Positions 56,260-63,930 of a stretch of DNA of 64,000 bases are shown piece after piece. Within the stretch, counting starts at the first letter, position 1. Each line of letters starts with the position of its first letter. The translations under genes and the position numbers were made by a program. Under the pieces are notes generated by a model, which made no database searches, was not told the origin of the DNA, and saw only the letters and a program-made list of their open reading frames with translations. Source of the stretch: Candidatus Kapaibacterium sp. (GTDB lineage: Bacteria; Bacteroidota; Ignavibacteria; Kapaibacteriales; JAEUSM01). The DNA is taken from assembly GCA_016788785.1 (NCBI GenBank), contig JAEUSM010000006.1, forward strand, positions 1 to 64,000, written 5' to 3'.

Positions 56260-56741
56260 CGTTTCTGAAAGTTCCTTTTTTCCATTCTACCTTCTTTACG
56301 AATCAAAAACATCTCTATTTCACGTCTGAATTTGGTTTCAAACACCATAAATTTCGCAAACTTCTCTTCTGGTAATAACTGTTTTGCAGTTTTTAGTCTT
56401 TCTACGTTGAGATTCATAAATTCAGTCATTTTCGTAAACATTTGATCTGATTTTTTACGAATATCAGTTTGTTGTCCATCTCGAAGTGACCTTTCTAATT
56501 CAGCAGAAAGATTATCAATTTCTTGACGTATAATATCTATTTTTTTACTGTTTTGATGATCTTTTAAAAAGAATTTATCTGCAGTATTATCATCTAAATC
56601 TAACACTTCAATCAATTTCACTTTTCTAATTTGTTGGATACGTTCAATAGCTTTATTCGATGCAGCAGATTGATTATCCTGAGCATAACTAAAACTAACG
56701 GTTACAAATAAAAGTATGATATTAAAAAGAGAAATCTTCAT
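56256..56741 (-). CDS. periplasmic Spy/CpxP-like helical protein (161 aa)
   Basis: Signal peptide about 1-20 (SFSYAQ), then an all-helical, charged chain with an LTP-like segment LLPEEKFAKFMVFETKFRREIEMF, as in Spy/CpxP/heavy-metal resistance (CnrX-like) proteins. It overlaps the anti-sigma gene by 20 bases, and such proteins often act as sensor or target in sigma/anti-sigma operons. The signal sensed is unknown. Confidence 0.68.
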   Translation of the reverse strand: MKISLFNIILLFVTVSFSYAQDNQSAASNKAIERIQQIRKVKLIEVLDLDDNTADKFFLKDHQNSKKIDIIRQEIDNLSAELERSLRDGQQTDIRKKSDQMFTKMTEFMNLNVERLKTAKQLLPEEKFAKFMVFETKFRREIEMFLIRKEGRMEKRNFQKR

Positions 56742-57351
56742 TTTCTAAGGTTGTTATGAGGTCTACAATTTCTGGTTCATCAAGTGTTTTTAATGAATGA
56801 ACAGGTAATGACATTGGATTAGCATTGGTCACTGCAAATGCAGTTTTGGGTTCCAATGTTTGAAGGGTTGATTCAACTATTTCATCTTCAATTTCATCTA
56901 AAGTATGTAAGGTTTGTGAATCATATTCTTGTAACAAATCTGTATTTTCAGAATTTGATGATGCTTCGATATTGTTTTTATTGTTCGCTTGTGTAGATAC
57001 AACATTCGTTTTATTCATTGGAAGTGAATAATATACAAATAGAACAGTTCCAATAACAAATGCAGATGCAATTGCAGCAAACGAGGGGCGTTTGAAGTAT
57101 GTCTTTTGTGTGTAAGAATAATTTTCTACCACTTTATAGGACAGATTTTTCAATTTAGAATCATATCCAGAACGCATATCCAATTCTTCTAACCCAGAGA
57201 ATAACTTTAGTGCATTTTGTACTTCTTCTTGTAAATCTGGAAATTGTTTTACTTCATCTGAAAATCGTTTTTCATCTTCTTCAGATAAACGATGGAAACA
57301 ATAATCAGGAAGTTGTTCTTCTAACCATTGTCTAATATCTTGATTATTCAT
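56722..57351 (-). CDS. membrane anti-sigma factor-like protein (209 aa)
   Basis: Cytoplasmic N-terminal part (about 1-80: IRQWLEEQLPDYCFHRLSEEDEKRF, LQEEVQNALKLFSGLEEL), one membrane helix (about 88-110) and an Asn/Ser/Glu-rich periplasmic tail. The order sigma-this gene-Spy-like supports an anti-sigma role; no zinc HxxxCxxC motif is seen. ATG 57351 overlaps the end of the sigma gene by 8 bases. Confidence 0.72.
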   Translation of the reverse strand: MNNQDIRQWLEEQLPDYCFHRLSEEDEKRFSDEVKQFPDLQEEVQNALKLFSGLEELDMRSGYDSKLKNLSYKVVENYSYTQKTYFKRPSFAAIASAFVIGTVLFVYYSLPMNKTNVVSTQANNKNNIEASSNSENTDLLQEYDSQTLHTLDEIEDEIVESTLQTLEPKTAFAVTNANPMSLPVHSLKTLDEPEIVDLITTLENEDFSF

Positions 57352-57949
57352 TGTTTTTGTCAAAATAATGTGAAAGTAATTCCGAATCTTTAAGTAAAAC
57401 AGCCAACTTTTTCACAGCTTGGAAATAATTTGCTTTCAAACCACCAACACTTGTGCCGAGTATTTTTGAAATTTCTTCGTAGCTTAGATCATCAAAATAT
57501 CGTAATGCAAATGTTTCGCGTTGTTTCACAGGAAGTTTTTGAAGGATAAGTCGAAACTCTCGTTCAAAATCTTCATTATGAAACTTTGTATCTGCACCAA
57601 CTTCATCAACAAGCAAATCGTCAAGTGTTACTTCCGTTTCCATTCCGAAAAACCGTTGGATTTTTCGTTTTCTGTTGATGGTTGAGCAAACTGAAGTTGT
57701 GATAGTATATAACCAGGTAGAAAGACTACTATCGCGTCGAAATGAACCGATATATCGTAAAGCTCTTATGAAAGTATCTTGCGTTGCATCCTCAGCATCA
57801 AATTCATTTTTTAGGTAACGTAACGCAATAGAATATACGTACTTTTGGTATTTTCGAACGAAGAGTGTACTTGCACGATGAACATCGCCAGTATCAAGTA
57901 ATTCGTAGACTTCGAGGTCTTTTATCGAGTTCAAAACAGTAGTTTTCAT
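57344..57949 (-). CDS. ECF sigma factor, RpoE-like (201 aa)
   Basis: Region 2 (ALRYLKNEFDAEDATQDTFIRALRYIGSFRRDSSLSTWLYTIT) and region 4 (LPVKQRETFALRYFDDLSYEEISKILGTSVGGLKANYFQAVKKL) are typical of group 4 sigma factors. It directs RNA polymerase to a stress regulon, probably including its own operon. Leads the operon with anti-sigma and Spy-like genes. Confidence 0.93.
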   Translation of the reverse strand: MKTTVLNSIKDLEVYELLDTGDVHRASTLFVRKYQKYVYSIALRYLKNEFDAEDATQDTFIRALRYIGSFRRDSSLSTWLYTITTSVCSTINRKRKIQRFFGMETEVTLDDLLVDEVGADTKFHNEDFEREFRLILQKLPVKQRETFALRYFDDLSYEEISKILGTSVGGLKANYFQAVKKLAVLLKDSELLSHYFDKNNE

Positions 57950-58005
57950 ACTTTTTGCAATTGGTTATTTCTACCTTTGACTCTTTATATGCGAAGAAGG
58001 TTTAA

Positions 58006-58479
58006 TTACTTCGAAATTTTCAATATTTTGTACTCCATCATTCCAGCAGGTACTTTGACTGAAACAACTTCATCAAGTACTTTTCCTAATAATGCTTTAC
58101 CTAATGGAGATGAAACAGAAATTTTATTTTGATCGAAATCTGCTTCTTCAGGACTAACTAATGTATAGTTAAATTCTTGTGAATTTTTTAAATTCAATAG
58201 TGTTACCTTGGAAAGTATATAGATTTTATCATCAGGAAAATCACTTGCTTCAATTACTTGTGCTTTAGAAAGTGCAGTTTGGAGTTTTGAAATTCTCATT
58301 TCCAAAAGTTCTTGTTCATGCTTGGCTGCATCGTAATCTGCATTTTCAGACAAATCACCATGCGAACGAGCATCTGCTATTTTTTGAGCAATTTCTTTTC
58401 TTGTATTTACTTTCAAGTTATGAAGTTCGGCTTCCATTTCTAAAAGTCGTTCTTTTGTTATATAGACTGCATCACTCAT
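58006..58479 (-). CDS. greA: transcription elongation factor GreA (157 aa)
   Basis: Rescues backtracked RNA polymerase by stimulating transcript cleavage. The N-terminal coiled coil has the acidic tip ARSHGDLSENADYDAAKHEQ, and the C-terminal domain has SSPLGKALLGKVLDEVVSVKVPAG. ATG 58479 (MSDAVYITKERL) chosen. Confidence 0.95.
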   Translation of the reverse strand: MSDAVYITKERLLEMEAELHNLKVNTRKEIAQKIADARSHGDLSENADYDAAKHEQELLEMRISKLQTALSKAQVIEASDFPDDKIYILSKVTLLNLKNSQEFNYTLVSPEEADFDQNKISVSSPLGKALLGKVLDEVVSVKVPAGMMEYKILKISK

Positions 58480-58512
58480 TTGGGTTCCCAATAGGGTTTT
58501 GAATTGTTATTT

Positions 58513-58555
58513 TAGAAATAAAACCGCTGACGCAATATCTCTATTGGGCAGCGGT
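58513..58555 (-). terminator. rho-independent terminator after ribBA
   Basis: ACCGCTG/CAGCGGT (58523-58529 with 58549-58555) continued by CAATA/TATTG above a small internal loop, then TTTTATTT on the minus strand. It lies between ribBA and greA. Confidence 0.8.
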
Positions 58556-58596
58556 ATCTACAAATATAGGTATATTTTTTGGAATGTACTACGATT

Positions 58597-59805
58597 TTAA
58601 ATTTTCGATAGTATATGTCCCATTTTTTCTTTTTTTGTTGTCAGATATTCTCTGTTGGATTCTTGAGGTTCGATTTCTAACGGCAATCGCTCTACAACAG
58701 TGAGACCAAAACTTTCTATTCCTACTCTTTTCGTAGGATTATTGGTCAAAAGTCGCATTTGACGAATTCCTAATGAAGAAAGTATTTGAGCTCCAATTCC
58801 ATAGTCACGTGCATCAGGTTTGAAGCCTAAATGTGTATTTGCCTCAACAGTATCCATTCCAATGTCTTGAAGAGCATACGCCTTGATTTTATTGAGTAGT
58901 CCAATACCGCGACCTTCTTGACGCATATAGAGCAATACTCCACTTTCGTGTTGTGAAATGATTTCTAATGCTTTGTGTAGTTGTGGTCCACAATCACATC
59001 GTCGAGAGCCAAATACATCACCAGTTAAACATTCTGAGTGCACTCGAACAACGGTCGGTTTTGTTGAATCTACTCTACCCTTGATGAGTGCTACATGTTC
59101 GTTCTCATCACAGGTGTTTCGAAAAACCTTGATGGTAAAATCACCAAATTCCGTCGGCAATACAGATTCAGCAACTTCCGCAATCAATGAATGTTGTTTC
59201 AATTTATAAGAAATCAAATCACGAACTGAAATGATTTTTAGCGAATGTTTTTCACCAAATTGAATTAAATCTGGTAAACGAGCCATCGTTCCATCTTCGT
59301 TCAATATTTCACAAAGAACTCCAACTTGGGTTAGGTTTGCCAATTCCATTAGGTCGACTACTGCCTCTGTATGTCCAGCACGACGTAAAACGCCTTCTTC
59401 TTTTGCAATTAACGGAAAAACATGTCCTGGTCGACCAAAGTCCTCTGCTTTTGAAGAGTCAACAGCTAATGCTTTGATTGTTTCGGACATATCAAAGGTC
59501 GAAATTCCTGTCGATGTTCCGTGAATATAATCTATGGAAACGGTAAATCCTGTACCGTGTAAGGCGGTATTGGAACTTACCATCGAATCTAATTCCAATT
59601 CTTCAGCACGTTTTTTGGTGAGAGGTGCACATATTAATCCACGAGCATGGATTTTCATAAAGTTCACCATTTCAGGAGTACAGTATTCAGCTGCACAGAC
59701 AACATCACCTTCATTTTCACGGTCTTCATCGTCAACAACAATGACAAATTTACCCGCTTTGATTTCTTCTATCGCTTCTTCTATTGTGTTTAGTTGTGTT
59801 TTCAT
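58597..59805 (-). CDS. ribBA: DHBP synthase / GTP cyclohydrolase II (402 aa)
   Basis: Bifunctional riboflavin enzyme: the N-terminal RibB half makes 3,4-dihydroxy-2-butanone 4-phosphate ([26 protein letters not shown]), the C-terminal RibA half opens GTP ([21 protein letters not shown] zinc cysteines, [18 protein letters not shown]). ATG 59805 is taken; a TTG at 59838 in frame would lie within the yajC terminator. No Shine-Dalgarno precedes 59805, which sits directly after the terminator T run. No FMN riboswitch is apparent upstream. Confidence 0.95.
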   Translation of the reverse strand: MKTQLNTIEEAIEEIKAGKFVIVVDDEDRENEGDVVCAAEYCTPEMVNFMKIHARGLICAPLTKKRAEELELDSMVSSNTALHGTGFTVSIDYIHGTSTGISTFDMSETIKALAVDSSKAEDFGRPGHVFPLIAKEEGVLRRAGHTEAVVDLMELANLTQVGVLCEILNEDGTMARLPDLIQFGEKHSLKIISVRDLISYKLKQHSLIAEVAESVLPTEFGDFTIKVFRNTCDENEHVALIKGRVDSTKPTVVRVHSECLTGDVFGSRRCDCGPQLHKALEIISQHESGVLLYMRQEGRGIGLLNKIKAYALQDIGMDTVEANTHLGFKPDARDYGIGAQILSSLGIRQMRLLTNNPTKRVGIESFGLTVVERLPLEIEPQESNREYLTTKKEKMGHILSKI

Positions 59806-59806
59806 A

Positions 59807-59830
59807 CAAAAAAAGGCACCATTGGTGCCT
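59807..59830 (-). terminator. rho-independent terminator after yajC, abutting ribBA
   Basis: AGGCACC-ATT-GGTGCCT (59814-59830 as read) followed on the minus strand by T7, ending two bases before the ribBA ATG. Confidence 0.8.
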
Positions 59831-59852
59831 ACAGTCAATGGTTTGTGAAAAA

Positions 59853-60194
59853 TTATTTATTATTCTTATTAAGAATCGAAACGACAGCTACTTTTTCAAA
59901 TTTGATACGAGCATTGTCTGAAACTTGTAATGTGACAGTTTTTTCGTCCATTTCAACGATACTTCCGTGGATACCTGAGGAAGTAACTACTTTATCGCCT
60001 TTGGTCATTGATTCGAGAAGTAACTTTGCTTCTTTCGCACGTTTTTGCTGGGGGCGGATCATCATAAAGTACATGATTCCAATGACAGCTCCAAACATTA
60101 CTAATGTAGTAATTAAACTTTGGATTGGATCGGCTGGTTGTCCATTTGCTCCACCTGATGGTGCCATCAACATAATTGCGTTTGCTAATATCAT
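59853..60194 (-). CDS. yajC: preprotein translocase subunit YajC (113 aa)
   Basis: Accessory protein of the SecDF-YajC complex. Membrane helix about 30-48 followed by the signature [43 protein letters not shown]. Its ATG overlaps the tgt stop (ATGA). The tgt-yajC order is common in bacteria; secDF is not here. Confidence 0.95.
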   Translation of the reverse strand: MILANAIMLMAPSGGANGQPADPIQSLITTLVMFGAVIGIMYFMMIRPQQKRAKEAKLLLESMTKGDKVVTSSGIHGSIVEMDEKTVTLQVSDNARIKFEKVAVVSILNKNNK

Positions 60195-61324
60195 ACGTTT
60201 TTTTCGGGGTAATAGGTCTCTATAAAATTATTTGACCATTGACGGAATGTTCCATTTCTTATTTTTTCTTTTGCAGTTCGCACTAACCACATATAAAACG
60301 AAATATTTTGCAATGTTGCCAAATGCAAAGCAAGTGTTTCTCCGCTTATAAATAAGTGTCGTAAATACGAAAGCGAAAAATTGTTTGCATAGGTATTGCC
60401 TAATCCGGGGTCGATTGGGTCTAGATTTAATCGATATTTCACATTGCGAATATTGACCTTTCCAGTTGTAGTAAAAAGTGTTCCATTCCGTGCATTGCGA
60501 GTTGGCATCACACAATCAAACATATCTACTCCTTTTTGAATCGCTCGTAGTATATTCGCTGGAGTACCAACTCCCATCAAATAACGTGGTTTATCTTGTG
60601 GATATTCAGGTACAACAACGTTCAAAATATCGTACATTTCTGCAGTTGTTTCACCAACGGCTAAACCACCAATCGCATAACCGTCAAAACCAATTTCGCA
60701 TAATTGTTTTATCGATTCTTTACGTAACGATGGGTAAATACTTCCTTGTCCTATACCAAATTGTAATTGTTCAAATCCATAATAACCAGTAGTTGATAAA
60801 AAATGTTCTCTCGATATTTTTGCCCAAGAAGTTGTCAATGCGATACTTTTTTTGACATACTCATAACTCGAAGGATTCGGTGGACATTCGTCCAAAACCA
60901 TCATTATGTCCGAACCAATCGAACGTTGAATATCAACAACACTTTCCGGAGTAAAAAGATGTTTCGAGCCATCAATATGGGAGCGAAATTCCACTCCATA
61001 CGAATACATTTTTGTAAGTTCTTTGAGCGAAAATACTTGAAATCCACCACTATCAGTGAGGATTGGTTTATCCCATTGCATAAATGGATGCAAACCACCA
61101 GCATTTTCCAAAACTTCTCTCGATGGACGTAAATATAAATGGTACGTATTGCCAAGAATAATCTCAGCTCCAGCATTATGCAAATTTTGTGGGGTCAAGG
61201 TTTTTACTGTTCCTTGAGTGCCAACAGGCATAAAGATTGGCGTTGTGACTTCTCCGTGAGCAGTTGTCAAAACTCCCAATCGAGCATTAGTTTCAGTATC
61301 AGTTTTGAGGAGTTGGAAGCTCAT
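60191..61324 (-). CDS. tgt: queuine tRNA-ribosyltransferase (377 aa)
   Basis: Exchanges guanine 34 for preQ1 in tRNAs with a GUN anticodon. Visible: FMPVGTQGTVKTLTP, LTDSGGFQVFSL (general base Asp) and nucleophile Asp of VDMFDCVMPTRNARNG. The zinc site is missing: where most Tgts read CxCxxC before NYSRAYLRHL this has GLGNTYANNFSLSYLRHL, and the expected His of TxHN is Gln (LATLQN). The barrel itself is of normal length, so the enzyme may be zinc-free rather than dead. Overlaps the VanZ-like gene by 26 bases. Confidence 0.93.
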   Translation of the reverse strand: MSFQLLKTDTETNARLGVLTTAHGEVTTPIFMPVGTQGTVKTLTPQNLHNAGAEIILGNTYHLYLRPSREVLENAGGLHPFMQWDKPILTDSGGFQVFSLKELTKMYSYGVEFRSHIDGSKHLFTPESVVDIQRSIGSDIMMVLDECPPNPSSYEYVKKSIALTTSWAKISREHFLSTTGYYGFEQLQFGIGQGSIYPSLRKESIKQLCEIGFDGYAIGGLAVGETTAEMYDILNVVVPEYPQDKPRYLMGVGTPANILRAIQKGVDMFDCVMPTRNARNGTLFTTTGKVNIRNVKYRLNLDPIDPGLGNTYANNFSLSYLRHLFISGETLALHLATLQNISFYMWLVRTAKEKIRNGTFRQWSNNFIETYYPEKNV

Positions 61325-61688
61325 TTGAAGGCTCTTTGGTGAAAAAAAATCGAATGAATAGTAACGAAAGTATCACACCTATCACATCTGCAATCCAATC
61401 ATCCAAAGCTGCGGTTCTATTTGGCACAAACGATTGATGAACTTCATCAAGCAAACCCCAAACAGCACCAAAGGAAATCACAATGAGAATGCGATACAAC
61501 TTTGGCATTTTGAACGGTGATAATGCAAAAAGTAGAGCAATTCCGAGTACAAAAAATGCAGAAATATGGAGCAATTTATCTTCGAATGTGAATCCCAAAT
61601 CCATTAAAATTGGGCTTGGCTGATGAGAAAATAGTACATTTGTAAGACAAACGACAATTAGTGGTAGGACTCGAAAATATTTTTTCAT
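61299..61688 (-). CDS. VanZ-like membrane protein (129 aa)
   Basis: Four membrane helices with the VanZ-family motifs DKLLHISAFFVLGIAL and LLDEVHQSFVPNRTAALDDWIADVIGVIL. Widespread small membrane protein family with unclear function. It shares 26 bases with the tgt start, so it is probably in the tgt-yajC operon. Divergent from the thioesterase gene. Confidence 0.85.
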   Translation of the reverse strand: MKKYFRVLPLIVVCLTNVLFSHQPSPILMDLGFTFEDKLLHISAFFVLGIALLFALSPFKMPKLYRILIVISFGAVWGLLDEVHQSFVPNRTAALDDWIADVIGVILSLLFIRFFFTKEPSNELPTPQN

Positions 61689-61719
61689 CTACAAATGTAC
61701 GGTTTTTTGAAGAATTTCT

Positions 61720-62115
61720 ATGAAAAATGGGATAATTAACGCATCACATACCTTCGATATTTTAGTTACAGAAGAAATGTTAGCAACCTTTGATGGCATT
61801 GTCATTCATCCTGTGTATTCTACTTTTTGGCTATGTTACCACGTAGAACTTTGTGCCAGAAAAACCATCGAACCTTTTTTCGAGGATGAAGAAAATGCGT
61901 GTGGCGGAGGAATCGACATCATTCACAAAGCAATGGCTCCACTCGGTGCAACCGTTAGCATTTCCACACGAGTTTCCAAACTCTCCGAAAAAACCATCGT
62001 CTGTGAATTCGTTGCCTACCACGGTGAAACGTTACTCGCAAACGGCACCCAAACCCAACATTACTTTCCCCAATCCAAAATCGACACGTTGATAAGTAAT
62101 GCTTATAAGCGGTAG
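61720..62115 (+). CDS. FlK-like hotdog thioesterase (131 aa)
   Basis: Hotdog fold with the pattern of fluoroacetyl-CoA thioesterase FlK and relatives: TEEMLATFDG near 20, HPVYSTFWLCYHVELCARKTI (Ser/Thr and Glu positions), and IIHKAMAPLGATVSISTRVSKL (catalytic His). Here it is surely a general short-chain acyl-CoA thioesterase-like protein; substrate unknown. GC-rich repeats start just after it. Confidence 0.75.
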   Translation: MKNGIINASHTFDILVTEEMLATFDGIVIHPVYSTFWLCYHVELCARKTIEPFFEDEENACGGGIDIIHKAMAPLGATVSISTRVSKLSEKTIVCEFVAYHGETLLANGTQTQHYFPQSKIDTLISNAYKR

Positions 62116-62129
62116 GGGGGAGTTTTTAA

Positions 62130-62172
62130 AAATCCCTCTCCCTGACCCTCTCCCTTCAAGGGAGAGGGAATA
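62130..62172. repeat. CCCTCTCCC palindromic repeat
   Basis: CCCTCTCCCTT-C-AAGGGAGAGGG (62146-62168) is a perfect 11-base inverted repeat, preceded by a partial unit CCCTCTCCCTGA. First of three such elements in the 342-base gap 62116-62457. Confidence 0.75.
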
Positions 62173-62211
62173 TCCTTTTCGTTCTTTTCTTGCGTAAAAA
62201 CCCATAAAACA

Positions 62212-62275
62212 ACCCCCTCTACCTTGAAGGGAGATGTCCACTGAGGCTCTCGAAGTGGATGGGGTGAGGGATTAT
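62212..62275. repeat. CCCCCTCTACCTTGAAGGGAG...GGGGTGAGGGA repeat
   Basis: Longer imperfect element with an inner inverted repeat GTCCACT...AGTGGAT near 62237-62262. Same family as the flanking elements but with an extra insert in the loop. Confidence 0.6.
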
Positions 62276-62312
62276 ATTACAACAAACTTCTTAATAACTA
62301 AGCCCAAAAACA

Positions 62313-62353
62313 ACACCCTCTCCCTCGAAGGGAGAGGGATGGGGAGAGGGATT
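62313..62353. repeat. CCCTCTCCCTCGAAGGGAGAGGG repeat
   Basis: Perfect inverted repeat with a short tail GATGGGGAGAGGGA. Remaining sequence to 62457 holds only a possible -7 box TATATTTG (62419-62426). Confidence 0.75.
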
Positions 62354-62457
62354 CACTATCCAAAAACAAATTTCACCAAATACCTAAACAATTGCCATAA
62401 AAAGACAATATAATTATGTATATTTGTCTTAGTTATAATAATCGAAAGGTAAAGATA

Positions 62458-63075
62458 ATGAGCACATTACAGCATTTACATCAAATTTACACTCAATATG
62501 TCAAACTTGCTTATTTGACAGATGTTTTGTATCACAATTTTGCAAATGAGAAATTGGAAGAAAATAATATTGATATTCTAATTAAAGATTCAATATTAGT
62601 AGCTTGGAGTGCATTTGCTCGTTCTTTATTAGATTGTCTATTAACTGAAAATAAAAGTGAAAATGAAAACAGAAAAGATGACTTGATAGCCATAGATTTT
62701 TTTAATTCTCAACTAGTAAATGAATATTTAGCTACTCAAAATAAACTAAAAAGTTGTTTTGAAGTAACTGAATTTAAAAAGAGCATCCATAAATATTCCC
62801 TACATTTGACGTATTTTAATAACCCAGAAATTGAAGAATATCGAAGAAAAGTATTTGAATACTTTGATTTTATTCATTATGCAATGAATAATTTTCTTAT
62901 CTATTTAAAAAGAGTAGAAGAATTTGAACCTATAATGAATAAGTATCCTTTAATTGTTCTAGAATTTTCAACAACAACCCCAGATTTTAAAATGAAGATA
63001 TCAGGTGAAGTTAGAGGTATTACGTTATTGTCAAACTTAAGATTATTCGATGCTCTAAATGACATGAAGTTTTGA
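62458..63075 (+). CDS. unknown helical cytoplasmic protein (205 aa)
   Basis: No signal peptide or membrane helix; mostly alpha-helical with many charged and aromatic residues (LVAWSAFARSLLDCLL near 48-63, YSLHLTYFNNPEIEEYRRKVFEYFDFIHY near 120). I do not recognise the family. I take ATG 62458 (MSTLQHLHQIY); the ATG at 62416 falls inside the TATATTTG promoter-like box. It stands alone between GC-rich repeats and the hairpin array. Confidence 0.65.
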   Translation: MSTLQHLHQIYTQYVKLAYLTDVLYHNFANEKLEENNIDILIKDSILVAWSAFARSLLDCLLTENKSENENRKDDLIAIDFFNSQLVNEYLATQNKLKSCFEVTEFKKSIHKYSLHLTYFNNPEIEEYRRKVFEYFDFIHYAMNNFLIYLKRVEEFEPIMNKYPLIVLEFSTTTPDFKMKISGEVRGITLLSNLRLFDALNDMKF

Positions 63076-63329
63076 CTAATTTTTGTTTAGAAAATCCTAT
63101 ATCGGAGCTTTTTTTTGTCGTGCACTGTCACAATGTCGTGTATATTGTGTGAAAGTAAGGAAATTTCTTACCGTAATTTACATTTTCGTATATTTGTATT
63201 CTATACTCTTACTTTATAATCAATTATTCTATGCCGTCATTACAGTGGATTGGGAAAGATTTTTAAATCAATTGTATTAGGATAATTGTGAAAGAACAAT
63301 GAACTTGCACTGAAAACGTTTATAAATTA

Positions 63330-63410
63330 GCTGTCTGGAGTTGAGAATGAAATTGTTTTCATCGTTTTACTCCTTAGTCATCATACTTCATAGGTATGAT
63401 GACTTTTTTT
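63330..63410 (+). ncRNA. candidate small RNA 1 (hairpin family A)
   Basis: GGAGT...ACTCC encloses an ATGAAA/TTTCAT stem, then CTCCTTAG, then the perfect 10-base hairpin GTCATCATAC/GTATGATGAC (63377-63403) and T7. Organised like a bacterial small RNA with its terminator. Promoter not identified. Confidence 0.4.
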
Positions 63411-63464
63411 GTGTCTCAAACAATTTTCGTTTTTATTCAACGTTGATTAATCTGACTAAATGAA

Positions 63465-63545
63465 TAAGTTCATGAGGTCTCCTTTAAGGAAAAATAAAAA
63501 TAGCATAAGACCATCAAGCAAAATGTTTGGTGGTTTTATGCTTTT
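63465..63545 (+). ncRNA. candidate small RNA 2 (hairpin family B)
   Basis: TCTCCTTTAAGG (63478) and an A-rich linker, then a stem of about 15 pairs GCATAAGACCATCAA/TTTGGTGGTTTTATGC (63503-63541) and T4. First of three copies of this hairpin. Confidence 0.4.
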
Positions 63546-63599
63546 GTACAATCTGTTTATTTTAAAACCGTAATATAATTTAGGTTACGATTTTGTGCT

Positions 63600-63665
63600 G
63601 TCATAATCGCAATCTCCTTTAAAGCATAAGACCATCAAGCAGAAATGTTTGGTGGTTTTGTGTTA
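63600..63665 (+). ncRNA. candidate small RNA 3 (hairpin family B)
   Basis: TCTCCTTT (63613-63620) directly before the hairpin (63623-63664). Compared with candidate 2, A-U and G-C pairs become G-U at two places, so pairing is kept while sequence changes. TATAAT at 63574-63579 lies upstream as a possible -10. Confidence 0.4.
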
Positions 63666-63719
63666 TAAAAGAAATAATTGAACAAACATTACGTTTAAAT
63701 ATACTAATGAATACATGAC

Positions 63720-63790
63720 TCATTTCAAGTTTGTCTACTGAAATGAAAGCCTCCGAGTCATCATATCTGTACTGGTATGGTGACTTTTTT
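63720..63790 (+). ncRNA. candidate small RNA 4 (hairpin family A)
   Basis: CATTTCA...TGAAATG stem, then GCCTCCG (63749), then GTCATCATATC/GGTATGGTGAC (63757-63784) with two G-U pairs and T6. Same three-part plan as candidate 1. Confidence 0.4.
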
Positions 63791-63849
63791 GTATTCAATA
63801 AAATACATCATCTATCGTATAATAGTTATCGAAAGTCTATGGGAATTTG

Positions 63850-63930
63850 TTCACATAGGAGACTCCTATCGTAAAGTGTGAAAAAAGCATAAGACCATCA
63901 AGCAGAAATGTTTGGTGGTTTTGTGTTTTA
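63850..63930 (+). ncRNA. candidate small RNA 5 (hairpin family B)
   Basis: ATAGGAGACTCCTAT palindrome carrying ACTCCT, then AAAAAAGCATAAGACCATCAA...TTTGGTGGTTTTGTGTTTT. TATAAT at 63819-63824 precedes it. A further CACTCCTTCAAGG at 63937 suggests a sixth unit running off the window end. Confidence 0.4.

Noticed and set aside
59790-59853. FMN riboswitch before ribBA
   Set aside because: The gap to yajC is only 47 bases and contains a simple terminator; no RFN-type conserved segments are present.
63083-63280. 65-residue reading frame after the unknown gene
   Set aside because: Its translation shows no protein-like pattern beyond chance hydrophobic stretches, and no good start signal is seen.
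63503-63930. Repeated GCATAAGACCATCAA hairpins as a CRISPR array
   Set aside because: Only three copies, uneven spacing, strong internal pairing with T runs, and no cas genes.
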